In this document: piece by piece, positions 62,688 through 64,000 of the stretch | Numbering within the stretch: the first letter of the stretch is position 1 | Layout of the letters: every line of letters starts with the position of its first letter | The notes under the pieces: model-generated | What the model was told of the DNA's origin: nothing | The model's input: only the letters and a program-made list of their open reading frames with translations | Database searches by the model: none | Source of the DNA: Sediminispirochaeta bajacaliforniensis DSM 16054 | Lineage (GTDB): Bacteria > Spirochaetota > Spirochaetia > DSM-16054 > Sediminispirochaetaceae | NCBI RefSeq assembly: GCF_000378205.1 | Contig: NZ_KB899409.1 | Span: forward strand, 183,949 to 247,948 | Length of the DNA stretch: 64,000 bases | Direction: 5' to 3' | Position numbers and translations under genes: made by a program

Positions 62688-62972
62688 CTATATGTCAAAG
62701 GGGACAACATTCTGTAATACCTGTCTGACTCCGCCTGATTCTCTGAACATTTTCCATTCCTGGAAGTGCGATGGACAATAATGTATTCCAGGAGCAACCT
62801 CATGTGCATGATCCCTGCACAAGTTTGCATCACAGGTTTTTCCTTCTCCGACTGGAAAATCACAAAGAAAGTCAGAATCATAGCCGCATTCTCTACAGGG
62901 GCTATGCGTAACTCCGGGACCGCATATGATCATCACTCCACCGTCTTTCAGTTTTCTTCTGCTACATCCCAT
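62688..62972 (-). CDS. Cys-rich small protein of phage/ICE type
   Basis: A 94-residue protein. It holds a zinc-finger-like series of Cys and His: SPCRECGYDSDFLCDFPVG, GKTCDANLCRDHAHEVAPG and HYCPSHFQEW, each shown below the whole domain length. Similar sequences (CD-P-G--TCD---C--HA-EVAP---YC--H) occur in prophages and integrative elements; function unknown. The ATG at 62972 has GGAGA upstream and gives a compact product; an ATG at 62984 is possible. Lower GC than the genes to the left. Confidence 0.75.
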   Translation of the reverse strand: MGCSRRKLKDGGVMIICGPGVTHSPCRECGYDSDFLCDFPVGEGKTCDANLCRDHAHEVAPGIHYCPSHFQEWKMFRESGGVRQVLQNVVPFDI

Positions 62973-62992
62973 TTTTCTCTCCATCTAAGCCT

Positions 62993-63652
62993 TCATGCTT
63001 GTACCTGGCTTATCTGCGTGTTCAAAGGGATCTTTAAGCCTTCTCTTACGCCGTTATAAAAAGCCTTTGAGCCACTTTTTATAAATGTTTCTTTGGTTCT
63101 CAATCCCTGTTCCTGTAGATATTCACTAAGTTGAGCGTCTTCTGCAAGTATAAGCGATCGACTTTCTGGTCCAGTTTCTTCCTCAGCTCTTAATTCAGAG
63201 AGTGTATATGAAATGCCTGTTGCCATACCAAGACGATAGTTTTCTCGATACTTTTGTTTTGCGTTTTTCGGAATTTCCTTTCTACTTATTCGCTCTACAG
63301 CTTTCAATAAATAATCACTCATCCATATACATGTCTGAAGATTATGTTCTTTTCCTACAAACGTGAAAGAATAATGGCCTCCATATCCTTCTCCCGTCAA
63401 CAAAGCGGAATAGTTTGCTTTTGCTATGTTATATAAGAGTAGACCTCTCCATTGTTTTCTCCGAAATCCATCTTGGTACACAACCTCTTTTATAGTAGTT
63501 TTTCCTTCGTTGATATCGGCCATTGAAAGGTTGTACTTAAAGAGCAGCTCGTGAGCTTTCATGATAGCTGTTTCTGCCTCTTCCTTTTCCGGAGAAGTGG
63601 CCAAAGAAAGAAGCTTTCGTATCTTCTCCATTACCTGTTTTTGATCATCCAT
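62993..63652 (-). CDS. DUF2786-domain protein
   Basis: A 219-residue soluble protein. The N-terminal DUF2786 domain (about 1-45; KIRKLLSLATSPEKEEAETA, shown in part, and KAHELLFKYNLSMADI) is followed by a helical region found with it in phage and mobile-element proteins. Function unknown. The ATG at 63652 precedes the domain with an AAGG site; the frame is open to 63727. Codon use is AT-rich, consistent with acquisition by transfer. Confidence 0.85.
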   Translation of the reverse strand: MDDQKQVMEKIRKLLSLATSPEKEEAETAIMKAHELLFKYNLSMADINEGKTTIKEVVYQDGFRRKQWRGLLLYNIAKANYSALLTGEGYGGHYSFTFVGKEHNLQTCIWMSDYLLKAVERISRKEIPKNAKQKYRENYRLGMATGISYTLSELRAEEETGPESRSLILAEDAQLSEYLQEQGLRTKETFIKSGSKAFYNGVREGLKIPLNTQISQVQA

Positions 63653-63680
63653 TTTGTGCCTTTTTCCAATATGCATGGTG

Positions 63681-63908
63681 TTACACAATATTTTGCGTAT
63701 TATCTTCATCTGGAAGTTCATCAACATATTTTGCTTTTGTTCTCCAGCTTCCTGGACATCCTTTTCTCGTACAAATAACCTGAGAATACTTTGAAATTGT
63801 TAGCCGATACCCATTAAATGCTGATCGATTACAGTGTCTCATTCTAACAACAAGATCATTATGGTCGCCTCTTTTTCTGCCACATATGCATCTGGTATAT
63901 GCACTCAT
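63681..63908 (-). CDS. Small zinc-ribbon-like protein of the element
   Basis: A 75-residue basic protein with Cys pairs CIC and CTRKGC and several His, which suggests a small zinc-binding fold. No family recognised. The ATG has GGAGAAGGG upstream, giving good support for translation. It lies 28 nt before the DUF2786 gene and 18 nt after the partial gene at the edge, in one minus-strand block. Confidence 0.65.
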   Translation of the reverse strand: MSAYTRCICGRKRGDHNDLVVRMRHCNRSAFNGYRLTISKYSQVICTRKGCPGSWRTKAKYVDELPDEDNTQNIV

Positions 63909-63926
63909 TCTTTTCCCTTCTCCAGT

Positions 63927-64000
63927 TTACTCAAAAAGGTATCCTTGGCCTTCTTTTAGTTTAAAATTGGATACTAATAGTTCCTTACCAATAAGCGAAT
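63927..64000 (-). CDS. C-terminal end of a gene running off the right edge
   Basis: On the minus strand a frame is open from the window edge to a TAA at 63927, giving a 23-residue tail that ends KEGQGYLFE. The next gene starts 18 nt further on with a ribosome site, as in an operon. Too short to name; it may instead be chance. Confidence 0.45.
   Translation of the reverse strand, partial: SLIGKELLVSNFKLKEGQGYLFE

Noticed and set aside
62555..62881. 108-codon minus-strand open frame
   Set aside because: It overlaps the Cys-rich gene in another frame, has low-complexity hydrophobic content and no clear ribosome site; the Cys-rich frame is better supported.

Overview
The window looks like chromosomal DNA of a free-living, anaerobic, saccharolytic spirochaete of the Spirochaeta/Sediminispirochaeta type. 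This is inferred from protein character (many CBS, STAS, SpoIIE and Cache signalling proteins, a PEGA lipoprotein, loose spirochaetal lipoboxes) and from medium-GC, tightly packed genes. No rRNA, tRNA, CRISPR array or insertion sequence was seen. The genus is a guess; the phylum is fairly secure.

Region by region. 1-7.5 kb: the end of a sugar ABC permease and a YihX-like phosphatase, facing a YesMN-type two-component system with nagA and two small genes, then a Cache-domain kinase with a decayed ATP-binding domain coupled to a DUF985 cupin. 7.5-8.8 kb: a lone PTS IIC-type membrane protein and YwbE. 8.9-18.6 kb: a regulon built round a FadR-type GntR repressor. It holds a polar amino-acid ABC transporter with alanine racemase and an aminotransferase, plus a DHDPS/NAL-family aldolase, a PfkB kinase and an SIS isomerase. 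A 19-nt sequence repeated exactly covers both minus-strand promoters, and a related half site covers the regulator's own promoter. The substrate is unknown.

18.6-30.7 kb: an oligo-1,6-glucosidase-type GH13 enzyme, a TPR protein, xseA-xseB, envelope and exported proteins, a PEGA lipoprotein, a TylF-type methyltransferase, ligA, and an RlpA-like/SPOR protein with a long acidic linker. 30.8-37.4 kb: a NusG paralogue followed by a sugar-nucleotide dehydratase and a DegT aminotransferase, then a three-gene molybdenum-hydroxylase set whose large subunit lacks the usual active-site motifs. 37.5-44.7 kb: dnaE, a YggT-like protein, recG, rsmD and a CBS protein. 44.7-50.3 kb (minus): sbcD-sbcC and, overlapping by 4 nt, a gene joining a PTS EIIA domain, a pyruvate-kinase-C-like domain and a diadenylate-cyclase domain.

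50.4-58 kb is a signalling block: a HAMP-GAF-SpoIIE phosphatase, a STAS/anti-sigma kinase/unknown-protein operon, an XRE regulator, a CBS-HATPase fusion, DRTGG, PHP and a CheY. 58.1-60.4 kb is a COG1900, NIL-ferredoxin and COG2122 cluster that matches the methanogen route making homocysteine from aspartate semialdehyde and sulfide. 60.4-62.4 kb: a two-gene chromate-transporter-family pair and a Bax-inhibitor-1-like protein. From about 62.4 kb the DNA becomes AT-rich and carries phage/ICE-like small genes on the minus strand, preceded by four GGGA blocks spaced exactly 10 bp apart and a perfect 15-bp palindrome. This is probably one end of an integrated element that runs off the right edge.
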